The notes under the pieces: generated by a model
What the model saw: the letters and a program-made list of their open reading frames with translations, nothing else
Told to the model about the DNA's origin: nothing
Databases searched by the model: none
NCBI GenBank assembly: GCA_016192145.1
Contig: JACPUT010000018.1
Coordinates: forward strand, 248,001-312,000
Direction: 5' to 3'
DNA: 64,000 nt
Source of the DNA: Acidobacteriota bacterium
Lineage (GTDB): Bacteria; Acidobacteriota; Holophagae; Holophagales; Holophagaceae
Part shown: positions 16,976-25,900 of the stretch, one piece after another
Layout of the letters: every line of letters starts with the position of its first letter
How positions within the stretch are numbered: position 1 is the stretch's first letter
Position numbers and translations under genes: made by a program

Positions 16976-18529
16976 TCATGACCACCGCTTCCACTCCCGC
17001 GTGTACGCCTGCACCAGCACTTGGTTGTCCAGGCGGTTGACCTCGGCGGGCACCCGGCTCATGTCGGCGGGGAACGCGAACATGGCCATCATGGCCTCGT
17101 CGGTGAGGTGGCGAAGGCCGGGCAGCGTATGGGCGGGCACCTCGAAATCGCCGGGGCTGGCCAACATGTAGCCCCACACGCCGAAGGAGGGCACGGCCAG
17201 GTGGTAGGGGCGCACCTTGAAACCGCTGGCTTCCAGGGTGGTGGCCACGCACCAGTAGCTCTGGCGGGCCATGAGGGGGCTCGTGCTCTGGACGGCGATG
17301 ATCCCGTCGGCCTTCAGGCGCCCCTTGAGCAGCTTGTAGAAGCGAGTCGTGTAGAGCTTCCCCAGGGCGAAGCTGTTGGGATCCGGGAAATCCACCAGGG
17401 CCACGTCGAAGGGCTCGCTCTGCTCCTCGGTGAGCCACACGAAGGCATCGGCGTTGACGACCTTCACCCGGGGATCATCCAGGGCCCCGCCGTTGAGCTG
17501 GCGGAGGAGGGGCTGATGGCGGGCCATGGAGGTCATCTCGGGATCCAGGTCCACCAGCACCACTTCCCTGACCTCCGGATGCTTGAGCACCTCCCTCACC
17601 GCGAGGCCATCCCCCCCGCCGCAGACGAGCACGCGCCGGGCCCGGGGCCGGGCCGCAAGGGCGGGGTGCACGAGGGCCTCGTGGTACCGGTACTCATCCG
17701 CCGAGGAGAATTGCAGATTCCCGTTGAGGAAGAGCTGGAAACTGCCGCGGCCGCGCGTGAGCACGATGCGCTGGTAGGGACTCTCCTTGGCGTAAACGAT
17801 CTCGTCGGCGAAGACCTCCTCCTCCACGGCCAGGGTGAACCGCTTGGCCTCGAAGACACCGAAGAGGAGCAGGGCGCAGACCATCACGCCTTTCAGCCGG
17901 AGCCAGAAGGTCTCGCCGATCTGGGTGCGGAGCAGCCAGGTCCCCCACAGGCCCACGATGCCGTTCAGCAACCCGAAGAGGAGGGAGGTCCGCACGAGCC
18001 CCAGCTTGGGCATGAGCAGCAGCGGGAAGAGGAGGCTGGCGAAGAGGGCCCCGATGTAATCCAGCGTGAGGACGTGCGCCACGAGGTCCTTGAAGCGCAC
18101 CTGGTCCTTCAGGATCCGCATGAGGATGGGGATCTCCAGGCCCACCAAGGTGCCCACGGCGATCACCTCCCCGTAGAGCAGGGGGCGGAAGGTGTGGGTC
18201 CGCGCGAAGGCCAGGAAGAGGATCGGCGCGGAGGTACCGCCCACCAGGGCCACGGCCAGCTCGATCTCCACGAAGCGCCGCGCCAGGTTGCGATGCACGT
18301 ATTTGCTGAGCCAGCTGCCCAGCCCCATGGCCGAGAGGTACACGCCGATGACGGTGCTGAACTGCAGCACGCTATCGCCCAGCAGGTAGCTGCTCAGGGT
18401 GCCCGCCACGAGCTCGTAGATGAGCCCGCATGCGGCGATGAGCAGCACGCTCAGGAAGAGCGGAGTGGCTTTGAGGTTGGAAGCTGGAGGCTGGAGGCCG
18501 GAGGGTGCGCCCCCTGGATCATCAGCCAT
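16976..18529 (-). CDS. membrane-embedded spermidine-synthase-like aminopropyltransferase
   Basis: A 517-aa protein with about seven N-terminal hydrophobic segments (FLSVLLIAACGLIYELVAGT, VIGVYLSAMGLGSWL, FVEIELAVALVGGTSAPILF and others) and a C-terminal spermidine-synthase fold: RRVLVCGGGDGLAVREVL (SAM-binding loop), VVLVDLDPEMTSMAR, and the catalytic-loop region DVALVDFPDPNSF. The ATG at 18529 overlaps the DUF350 stop by 8 bp. The family transfers aminopropyl groups from decarboxylated SAM, but membrane-fused members are mostly uncharacterised. Residues 6-20 (SGLQPPASNLKAT) are encoded by a GCTGGAGG-word repeat resembling intergenic repeats. Confidence 0.85.
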   Translation of the reverse strand: MADDPGGAPSGLQPPASNLKATPLFLSVLLIAACGLIYELVAGTLSSYLLGDSVLQFSTVIGVYLSAMGLGSWLSKYVHRNLARRFVEIELAVALVGGTSAPILFLAFARTHTFRPLLYGEVIAVGTLVGLEIPILMRILKDQVRFKDLVAHVLTLDYIGALFASLLFPLLLMPKLGLVRTSLLFGLLNGIVGLWGTWLLRTQIGETFWLRLKGVMVCALLLFGVFEAKRFTLAVEEEVFADEIVYAKESPYQRIVLTRGRGSFQLFLNGNLQFSSADEYRYHEALVHPALAARPRARRVLVCGGGDGLAVREVLKHPEVREVVLVDLDPEMTSMARHQPLLRQLNGGALDDPRVKVVNADAFVWLTEEQSEPFDVALVDFPDPNSFALGKLYTTRFYKLLKGRLKADGIIAVQSTSPLMARQSYWCVATTLEASGFKVRPYHLAVPSFGVWGYMLASPGDFEVPAHTLPGLRHLTDEAMMAMFAFPADMSRVPAEVNRLDNQVLVQAYTREWKRWS

Positions 18530-18740
18530 GAATGGCCGCGGCAAGGATGATGGCGATGCTGAGGAATACCGCCCCGATGAGGATGGCGAGGCTGATGTTG
18601 TGGTCTTCCTCGATCTCCTTCCGGATGGAGAAGGGGGTGAGCTTCTCGATCAGCAGCCACATGAGCCCGAAGAGCAGGACTCCCAGGCCGGCGAAGACCA
18701 CCGCCGACTTGACGTGGGCGATCAGATCATAATTGTTCAT
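18522..18740 (-). CDS. half-length DUF350 membrane protein
   Basis: A 72-aa protein with two transmembrane helices (VVFAGLGVLLFGLMWLLIEK and LAILIGAVFLSIAIILAAAI) separated by a charged loop (RKEIEEDHN). It matches one unit of DUF350, whose usual members have about 130 aa and four helices, so it probably dimerises. The ATG at 18740 has AGGAGG 7 bp upstream. The start overlaps the stop of the preceding 59-aa gene by one base, and the stop lies inside the downstream gene's start. DUF350 genes often neighbour DUF4178 and spermidine-synthase-like genes; their function is unknown. Confidence 0.85.
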   Translation of the reverse strand: MNNYDLIAHVKSAVVFAGLGVLLFGLMWLLIEKLTPFSIRKEIEEDHNISLAILIGAVFLSIAIILAAAIHG

Positions 18741-18919
18741 CACTTGCCTCCTCTGAAGCCGTTGTTATGAAGGAAGGTCCGCCAGGCTCCGGGCGTCTGG
18801 CGCACGTTGGGGGGCAGCTCCATGCGTCGACGGGGGCCGAAGTATTCCCTTCCGAAGAAGGCATTGGAACCGGCCAGGCCGAAGCCGCCGAGCAGGAAGA
18901 GGGCGTAGAGGGCGCGCAT
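18740..18919 (-). CDS. 59-aa small membrane/exported protein in the DUF4178 operon
   Basis: A 59-aa protein with an N-terminal hydrophobic helix (MRALYALFLLGGFGLAGSNA) and a basic tail (FGREYFGPRRRMELPPN, ending FLHNNGFRGGK). Its ATG overlaps the stop of the DUF4178 gene by one base (TGATG), and its TGA overlaps the DUF350 ATG by one base. Such exact coupling on both sides supports real translation despite the small size. No family recognised. Confidence 0.8.
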   Translation of the reverse strand: MRALYALFLLGGFGLAGSNAFFGREYFGPRRRMELPPNVRQTPGAWRTFLHNNGFRGGK

Positions 18920-20949
18920 CAGTCATCCGATCCGGAAGAATCCGAGGAGGAGGTGCCGTACATGCTTTCCTGCCATCGGCGGCCCTCGAAGGCCATCACC
19001 TTGAAGAGGAGGATCGCGGGGCCCAGGAGGATGGCGAGCAGGGCGAGCCCGATGTAGGGCAGATGCATGACCCCGCTGCGCAGTTCCATGCGGATGGTGC
19101 GCACGGGGGGCGTCGGTCCATCCCACTGTGGGGCGAGCCGCAGCATGTAGCGGCCTTCGGGGAGGGCGGAGAGGTAGACGGTCTCCTTCTGCTTGCCCTC
19201 ACTCCAGCTCTCTCCGTCGTCCACGCCGTGGTAGTAGCTGGAAGCGACTTCGAAGGCCTCCACGAGGCCCGTCTGCTCGTTGATGAGGGCTCCTTCGATG
19301 CCGATCCACTGGTTGTTCACCGGGGAGGCCAGCGTGAAGGCCAGATTCTTCCGGCCTTCCTTGATGTCCAGCGGGCCCACGACGAGGACCGGTTCCTGGC
19401 CCTCGGGGGAAGGGGCGGCGGGAAGGGAGGGCGCGCGGGATGCGCGGCCGGTCCCGGGAGCTGGAGGCATCCCCGGTCGCTTGAGCTGCGGGAAGGCCTC
19501 CTCCAGATTCAGTTCCTGGCCCCACACGAGGGCGTTCTTGTGGGTGAGGCTCTGCACCATCAGCAGGCCCAGCAGGCCCGCAAGGGCCACGGCCATCCAG
19601 GTGCCGATCTCCCGCAGCCGCCCCTTGTGGGGATTGGGCTGGAAGGAGCCCACGCCCCGGGGCGAGGGCAGCGGGTCCTTCAATCCGAAGGCCGCCTGGA
19701 TTTCAGAGGGCTCGAGGTAGGTGCTGAGGGTCCAGTTCGCCTCGGAGCCACCGCCCTTGTGCTTCTGCACTTCCAGGCTGAGGCTCGTGGGCGCCGACAC
19801 CCACTCGGCGATGTCGGCCTGCTCGCCCAATTCCACCTTCCATGGGAACTCGCCCCAGACGCCCCGCACCGCGGCGGTGACATCCTGGAAGCGGCGGTAG
19901 GAGCCATCCTTCCAGGTGAAGCTGCGGGATTGGGCACTCCCCGCGGTCGGCGCATCGCCGATGCCGATGGCTTCGGCGAGACTCCAGTGGCCTTCGCTCT
20001 CCACGAGCCAGAGGTGGCCGTGGGCCTTGGTGAGCAGCAGGTACTCGCCCCAGGGATAGTCCACGCCATCCACGGAACAGGAGCGCACCATGTGCCCCGC
20101 GCAGACCACCTTTCGGCCCCGCAGGGTGCCCTCCTGGCCCAGGGGGATCCGCATGTTGGGATGGGGTTGCTTGAGGCTGTGGAGGAAGGTGAGCTTGCCG
20201 CCCGCGCAGTCGAGCAGGGCGTTGCAGCTGGGGCAGGCCACGCGGGCGGTTTCATCGGGAGCCCGGAGCTTGAGCGGGCCCGCGCAGTTGGGGCAGTTGA
20301 GGGCCAGATCGCGGCGGGTGGCAGCGGGGGGGGGCGCATCCACTCCGTGGAGGTGGAGGTCCGCGAAGGGGACATCCCGGCCCAGGTAGAGCAGGGGGGG
20401 CTGCTCCGAGTAGTCGAGGGTGGCGAAGGCGCCGTTGGGCCCGCCCAGATCCGCGAAGCGGAAGGATTCCTGGAGGGATACCCGCCAGGGGATCTCCCCC
20501 TCGGCCCCGGCCACGCGGGCTTCACTGGCTTCCTGGATGGCGAAGCGTCCCTGTTCTCCCAGATCCACCTGCTGCCCGGGCTGCAGGGCCTCGTAGGCGG
20601 GCACGGGCGCCTTGGTGGCCGTGGGGAAGGTGAGCAGGAAGCGGCCCTGGGCTTCGGCGAGCCAGCCCCAGCGGCCATCTTCGAGGGCGAGGTACCACTC
20701 GTCCCACACGCCGCCGAGGGGATGGGCCATCTGGATGCGCCCGGCCACGCTGAAAGCCCGCCCCGCGAAGCGGCCCGTGGCGCCGACGGCGAGGGGAGAG
20801 CCTGTTTCGAGCAGGGCCGCGACCTTCCCGATCAATTGGGGGTCGCGATCCGTGCGGGCGCACAGGGAACCGCAGGCCTTGCAGACGGAGACCATCGTGC
20901 CCGGCCGGAAGGCGAGGGGGGAGGCGCAGGAGGGGCAGTTGGAGGCCAT
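18919..20949 (-). CDS. DUF4178 protein with two zinc ribbons and C-terminal membrane helices
   Basis: A 676-aa protein. The first zinc ribbon (CPSCASPL, then CKACGSLC) is at about residues 4-30. The first DUF4178 unit, at about 55-200, includes WDEWYLALEDGRWGWLAEAQ. A second ribbon (CPNCAGPL, then CPSCNALLDC) is near 230-262. The second DUF4178 unit includes YPWGEYLLLTKAHGHLWLVE. One transmembrane helix (TWMAVALAGLLGLLMVQSL) and another near the C-terminus (YIGLALLAILLGPAILLFKV) flank an extracytoplasmic domain. The DUF4178 role is unknown. It heads a four-gene overlapping operon with the 59-aa peptide, DUF350 and the spermidine-synthase-like gene. The open frame runs upstream, but the ATG at 20949 starts exactly at the first ribbon. 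Confidence 0.87.
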   Translation of the reverse strand: MASNCPSCASPLAFRPGTMVSVCKACGSLCARTDRDPQLIGKVAALLETGSPLAVGATGRFAGRAFSVAGRIQMAHPLGGVWDEWYLALEDGRWGWLAEAQGRFLLTFPTATKAPVPAYEALQPGQQVDLGEQGRFAIQEASEARVAGAEGEIPWRVSLQESFRFADLGGPNGAFATLDYSEQPPLLYLGRDVPFADLHLHGVDAPPPAATRRDLALNCPNCAGPLKLRAPDETARVACPSCNALLDCAGGKLTFLHSLKQPHPNMRIPLGQEGTLRGRKVVCAGHMVRSCSVDGVDYPWGEYLLLTKAHGHLWLVESEGHWSLAEAIGIGDAPTAGSAQSRSFTWKDGSYRRFQDVTAAVRGVWGEFPWKVELGEQADIAEWVSAPTSLSLEVQKHKGGGSEANWTLSTYLEPSEIQAAFGLKDPLPSPRGVGSFQPNPHKGRLREIGTWMAVALAGLLGLLMVQSLTHKNALVWGQELNLEEAFPQLKRPGMPPAPGTGRASRAPSLPAAPSPEGQEPVLVVGPLDIKEGRKNLAFTLASPVNNQWIGIEGALINEQTGLVEAFEVASSYYHGVDDGESWSEGKQKETVYLSALPEGRYMLRLAPQWDGPTPPVRTIRMELRSGVMHLPYIGLALLAILLGPAILLFKVMAFEGRRWQESMYGTSSSDSSGSDD

Positions 20950-20960
20950 GGTTGGGGCGA

Positions 20961-22100
20961 TTATGACCCAAGGAGGGGCAGGGCCCGAGCCAATCCTTCC
21001 CGCCAGGTTCCGGGCGGCGTGAGGAGGCTCAGCACGAGGTAGCCTCGGCTGGGGAGGTCGAAGAAGTGACCCGGGTGCACGGCCACGCCCGCGTCCAGCA
21101 GGCGGAGAGCGATGGCTTCGTCCTCCTCGATGGCCGGAAGGCGGAGGAGGACGGACCAGCCCCCCTCCACGGGGAGGCGGGAGAGGTGTGGATGGTCCTT
21201 CAGTCGCCGATCCAATTCCGTGAGGTTGGCCTTGAGGCGGTCCAGGGCCTGGGCCTGGAGGGCGGGGGCCAACGCGAGCAGGGCGGGCAGCGCCAGGGCG
21301 GCGGGGGCGCTGACGCTGAGGTACTGGTCGGCGATGAGTTCGAGCGCTTCCCGGCGGGCCGCGAGGTTGGGCCCGAGCAGGAGGGTCCAGCCCACTTTGA
21401 GCTGGGGCAGGAGGGCCACCTTGGAGAGGCCGGAGAGGACGTAGGTTTCGCAAGGAGGACTCCCGCCCGCCAGCGCGGTGGGCAGGGCCTCGGGTCCCGG
21501 TTCCAGGAGGTAATCGGAGAAGACCTCGTCGAGGATCAGGGCCAGGTTCCGGCGGGCGCAGATGTCGCAGAGGGCGGCCCATTCGGATCCTTCCAGGCAG
21601 GCCCCGGTGGGGTTGTTGGGGCTCACGACGATGACGGCGCGGGTTCGGGCCGTCACGGCGGCTTCCAGGGCGCCGAGGTCCAGGTGCCAGCGGTCGGTGA
21701 GGAAGGAGGGGACGGGGCGGGCCTTCAGGCCCTCCAGGGCGGCCAGGTGATCGAAGAGGGGGTAGCTGGGGCTCGGCACGAGCAGCTCATCCCCGGGCTC
21801 CGTGAGCAGCTTGAAGAGCCAGCCGTAGGCTTCGCTGGTGGAGGCGCTGAGGATCACGGCTTCGGGCTCGACGCCATGGAGCGCGCCCACGGCCTCCCGG
21901 GCGCTGCGCGGGCCCGCGGCCTCGGGCAGGTAGGTGATCACGGCGGGGTGGGCGAGGGCCTCGAGGATGGCGGCGGTGGGATAGTCGAATCCCGCCCGGG
22001 TGGGGTTGCTGAGGGTGAGATCCAGGATCGTCGCGCCTTCGGCGCTCAGGGCCGCCCGTCGATGGGCCAGGGCGTTGGGTTGGCCGTTCTGGAGGCGCAT
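20961..22100 (-). CDS. pyridoxal-phosphate aminotransferase, class I/II
   Basis: A 379-aa fold-type I PLP enzyme. Landmarks: LDLTLSNPTRAGFDYP near the N-terminus, SASTSEAYGWLFKLL (cofactor loop), VVSPNNPTGACL (PNNPTG), ALILDEVFSDYLLEP (Asp and Tyr), and SGLSKVALLPQLKVGW with the Schiff-base Lys. In the last motif, Lys replaces the usual Arg after the lysine loop (LPQLKVGW), a point of difference from aspartate aminotransferases. The amino-acid substrate cannot be assigned. Divergent from elbB across a strongly structured 164-bp spacer. Confidence 0.85.
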   Translation of the reverse strand: MRLQNGQPNALAHRRAALSAEGATILDLTLSNPTRAGFDYPTAAILEALAHPAVITYLPEAAGPRSAREAVGALHGVEPEAVILSASTSEAYGWLFKLLTEPGDELLVPSPSYPLFDHLAALEGLKARPVPSFLTDRWHLDLGALEAAVTARTRAVIVVSPNNPTGACLEGSEWAALCDICARRNLALILDEVFSDYLLEPGPEALPTALAGGSPPCETYVLSGLSKVALLPQLKVGWTLLLGPNLAARREALELIADQYLSVSAPAALALPALLALAPALQAQALDRLKANLTELDRRLKDHPHLSRLPVEGGWSVLLRLPAIEEDEAIALRLLDAGVAVHPGHFFDLPSRGYLVLSLLTPPGTWREGLARALPLLGS

Positions 22101-22111
22101 TCTTCAACTAT

Positions 22112-22203
22112 CGCACCCTGCGCCGCAGGGTGCGCCCCCTCGCTTCGCTCTGGGAGGTGGAGCCTCCCAACGCCCGCATCGGGGGGCCGGGGGCGTGGGG
22201 GCA
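22112..22203. repeat. branched stem-loop element between divergent genes
   Basis: Three hairpins can be drawn: 22112-22121 with 22125-22134 (10 bp, loop GCC), 22151-22157 with 22163-22169 (7 bp), and 22171-22175 with 22191-22195. An outer helix (22134-22139 with 22197-22202) encloses the last two and competes with the first hairpin only at base 22134. The extreme G+C content and nested pairing look like a dispersed structured repeat. It fills most of the space between the aminotransferase and elbB genes. Confidence 0.6.
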
Positions 22204-22264
22204 CCCCCTGACAAGCGCAGGCCATGGACCCATCATGGGGATCCAACTTCCCAAGGAGGTTCCC

Positions 22265-22960
22265 ATGGCCACCCATCCTCGCGTCGCCGTCTTGCTTGCC
22301 GGGTGCGGACACCTGGATGGCTCCGAGATCCGCGAGGCCGTGTTGGCCCTGCTGGCGCTGGATCAGCATGGCGTATCCACGCAATGCATCGCCCCTAATG
22401 CCGACCAGCATCACGTGGTGGATCACCTCACCGGCCAGGAACTGGTTGGGCAGCGGCGGAACATGATGGCCGAGGCGGCCCGCATCGCCCGGGGCGAAGT
22501 GCTGGACCTGGCCAAGGCCCGGGTGGGAGATTTCGATGCCCTGGTGATTCCCGGCGGGTTCGGCGTGGCGAAGAACCTCTGCGATTTCGCATTCAAGGGA
22601 GCGAAGGCGGAGGTCAGGCCGGATGTGGCCGCCTTCCTGAAGGCCTTCCTCGACGCAGGCAAGCCCGTGGGGGCCATCTGCATCGCTCCCGCGCTCCTCG
22701 CCCTCGCCCTGGCCGGGCAGGGGCGGAAGGGGACGATGACCATCGGGAACGATGCCGGCGCCGCGAACGCCATCGAAACCCTCGGCAGCCGCCATGAACG
22801 CCATGACACCCCGCGTGAGATCGCCGTGGATGAGTCCCTGAACCTCGTGACCACGCCGGCTTACATGTTCGGCGAGGCCCGGGTCTCCGACATCTTCACG
22901 GGCATCGATCGGGCCATGGCGGAGGTGGTGCGCCGGGTGAGGGTCCCTGCAGGGACTTGA
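22265..22960 (+). CDS. elbB: isoprenoid biosynthesis glyoxalase ElbB (DJ-1/PfpI superfamily)
   Basis: A 231-aa protein. RVAVLLAGCGHLDGSEIREA at the N-terminus, QHHVVDHLTGQE, ALVIPGGFGVAKNLCDFAFK, the nucleophile-elbow region VGAICIAPALLAL and a C-terminal TTPAYMFGEARVSDIFTGID match ElbB. ElbB is a class I glutamine-amidotransferase-like protein with weak glyoxalase activity, linked genetically to isoprenoid production. SD AAGGAGG lies 5 bp upstream of the ATG. Convergent with the hybrid kinase gene, 5 bp apart. Confidence 0.93.
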   Translation: MATHPRVAVLLAGCGHLDGSEIREAVLALLALDQHGVSTQCIAPNADQHHVVDHLTGQELVGQRRNMMAEAARIARGEVLDLAKARVGDFDALVIPGGFGVAKNLCDFAFKGAKAEVRPDVAAFLKAFLDAGKPVGAICIAPALLALALAGQGRKGTMTIGNDAGAANAIETLGSRHERHDTPREIAVDESLNLVTTPAYMFGEARVSDIFTGIDRAMAEVVRRVRVPAGT

Positions 22961-22965
22961 GGCCC

Positions 22966-25900
22966 CTAAGTGCCGAGCGCCCTGGATAGCGCGGCCCTTA
23001 GATCCGACATCCGGTAGGGCTTGGGAAGGAAGGTCCCCGGGCCCCCCAGATCCAGCTTGTCGGCCTGCTCCGAATACCCGCTGGAGAGGATCACGGGCAT
23101 CCGGGGCCAGCGCTGGCGGATGTGTCCGAGGGTTTCGTGGCCATCCATGCGGGGCATGGTGAGGTCGAGCAGGATGAGGTCGCAGGCGCCATCCAGATCC
23201 TGAAGGCGGTCCAGAGCCTCCCGCCCATCCTGGGCCTCCTCCACCACGAACCCGAGGTGCTGGAGCAGGGAGCCGGCGCTGCACCGCACGGAAGCTTCGT
23301 CGTCCACGATGAGAACGCGGCCACGGTAGGTGGCGGGAGTGGCGAGGGCGGGTGGAGGCGCCTGAGCGACGCGGTCCGCCGGGAGCGGGCTGAGCCACAC
23401 GCAGAACGTCGTGCCTTCTCCGAGGGCGGTCTCGATGGATAAGCCCGCCTTGTGCCCGTTCAAGATGCCCATGAGGGCGGATAGCCCGAGCCCCCGGCCC
23501 GTGGTCTTCGTGGTGAAAAAGGGATCGAAGATCCGGGCTTTCACCTCGGGGGACATCCCGGATCCGGAATCCTGAACCTCGATGCAGAGGTACTCGCCAT
23601 CGGGCAGCTGATTGCCCACGGCGAAACGAGTCCGCTGCGCGGAATCCAGGCGGCGCCGCTCGGTGCGGATCCGGATGGAGCCATTCTGATCGCCGATGGA
23701 TTCGGCGGCATTGGTGACGAGGTTCATCACCACCTGCTGAAGCTGGACGGGGTCCCCCTGCACCCGTTGGGGGAGGGGATCCAGATCCAGGTTGAGCTGG
23801 ACGCGTTTGGGGATGCCGACGGAGAGCAAGTGGGTCATCTCCCGCACCATGTGGTTCACGTCGACCTGCTCCTGCCGGAAGCGCCCCTTGCCGCTGTAGG
23901 CGAGCATCTGTCTCGCCAGGTCCGCGGCGCGCTGGATCACCGCCTCCATGTCGGAGAGGTAGGTCGAGGAGGAACTGCCTTCCGGGAGGTGGAGCTGGGC
24001 CAGCCCCAGATTCCCCAGCAGGGAGGTCAGGAGGTTGTTGAAATCGTGGGCGATACCTCCCGCGAGCAGCCCCAGGCTCTCCAGTTTTTGGCTCTGGCGC
24101 AGGGCTTCCTGTTCCCGGGCCCGGTCGGTGATATCCGTCAGGGCCACGAGGATGGCCCGCTCGCCAAGGTAGTCGGGCATTCCCGCGGAGAGCAGCACTT
24201 GCCGCCGCTCGCCGTGGACGACCATCTCCAGGTCGAAGTCCTCCACGTGGTTCTGTCGGCTGAGGGCGCCCAGGAGCCGCTCCCGATCCTCGGGATGGGC
24301 GAAGAAATCCACGGTCCGGCGATGCTCCACTTCCTGCGGTGTGAGGCGGAACATGCGGTACGCGGCTTCGTTGGCCCGGAGGATCGTGCCGTCCGAAGGG
24401 CGGCTGAGGACCATGGCCGCGGGGTTCAGATCGAAGAGCGCCCTGAAGGAACGCTCGCTCCGGGCTTGCCGCTCCTGGGCTTCCTTCTGCTCGGTGATGT
24501 CCTGGAGCACGCCCTTGAGCGCGACCACGGTCTCTCCCGCCATCAGGGCCCGGATGGTGCTGTGGAAGACCCGGATGGTGCCATCGGGAAGGCGGGTGGT
24601 GACGTTGGATTCCTGCTCGCCGCCAACTCGGATCAGGTGGTCCAGGAGGCTCTGGAATCCTTGGGTTCCATCTGGATCGAAAAACCGGGCCCCTTCCTCC
24701 GGGCTCATGGGGCCGAGCTCCCGCGGGCGCCCGAGGAGGCGATAGAGGGTATCGGACCATCGGACCACGCCGGAGGAGAGGTCGAGCGTCCAGCTCCCGA
24801 TCCGGCCCAGGGCCTGGGCTTCATCCAGATCCTGGGCGGCCTGGCGGAGTCGTTCCTCGAATTCCTTCTGGTCGGTGATGTCCTGCGCAACCCCGTAGAG
24901 GCCGATCACCTTGCCATCCGAGACGACGGGATGGATCTGCCCCCTGTGCCAACGGACTTTCCCTTCGCGGGTGAGGGCCCGCAAATCGAAGCCCGTGTTG
25001 GGCGTCCCGGCCATGGCCCGCTGAATCCGGCTGACATGGGCTTCCCGGTCCTCGGAGTGGAGGCCTGCGACGTAGGATTCAAAGGAAGGCGGGCCGAGGG
25101 CGGGATCCCGATCGAAGATTTCGAAGATGGTGTCGGACCAAGTGATCTGCTGGCTGGCGAAGTCGAAACTCCAATGACCCAGCTTGCCCAGGCGGTGGGC
25201 CTCCTTGAGTTTGGCTTCGCTGAGCCGGAGGGCCTCCTGGGTCTGGTGCCTCACGCGCATGTCCCGGGTGATCACCGAGAACACGGTCCGGTTGCCGAGC
25301 TTCAGGGCCGCGGCGGCGACTTCCACGGGGATGATGGAGCCATCCTTGCCCCGGTATTGCCGCTCCCCCAGGGCGTGGGAGCCCTTGGCGATGGTGGCCT
25401 GGATATTGGCTTGGATGCTCGCGGGATCGTTGGCGATGATGTCGTAGATGGAGCGTTTGGCCAGCTCGCCGGGTGGGTACCCGAGGAGGGTGTGCATGGC
25501 GTTGTTGGCTTCGAGGATTTCCCCTGAATCCGCATCGAAGTAGTAAATGCCATCCCCGGATTGCTGCACCAGCGCGCGGTGGCGAAGCTCCTCCGCCCGG
25601 AGGAGCTCGTCCCGGTGGGTGATCCGGATGGCCAGAGAGGCGATGTCCGTGAAGCGGTGGAGCAGCGCCAAGTCCGCCGGGGCGAAGGGCCCGGGCTCGG
25701 GATGGTAGATGGCGAAGGCACCCAGGGGGCGGCCCGTGGGATCCAGGATCGGAACCGAGGCGCAGGCCTTCAATCCGAAGGTCAGCGCCGCGGCCCGATA
25801 GTCCTCCCAGAGGGGATCCTGCGCGATGTCCTCCACCACCACGGCCCGGCGCCGGTGGATGGCCGTGCCGCAGGAACCGGCCTTGGGGCCGATGGGCGAC

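Noticed and set aside
20950-21582. Upstream extension of the DUF4178 frame
   Set aside because: The extra residues overlap the aminotransferase gene on the same strand in another frame and are Arg/Pro/Gly-rich shadow sequence; the ATG at 20949 begins at the zinc ribbon.
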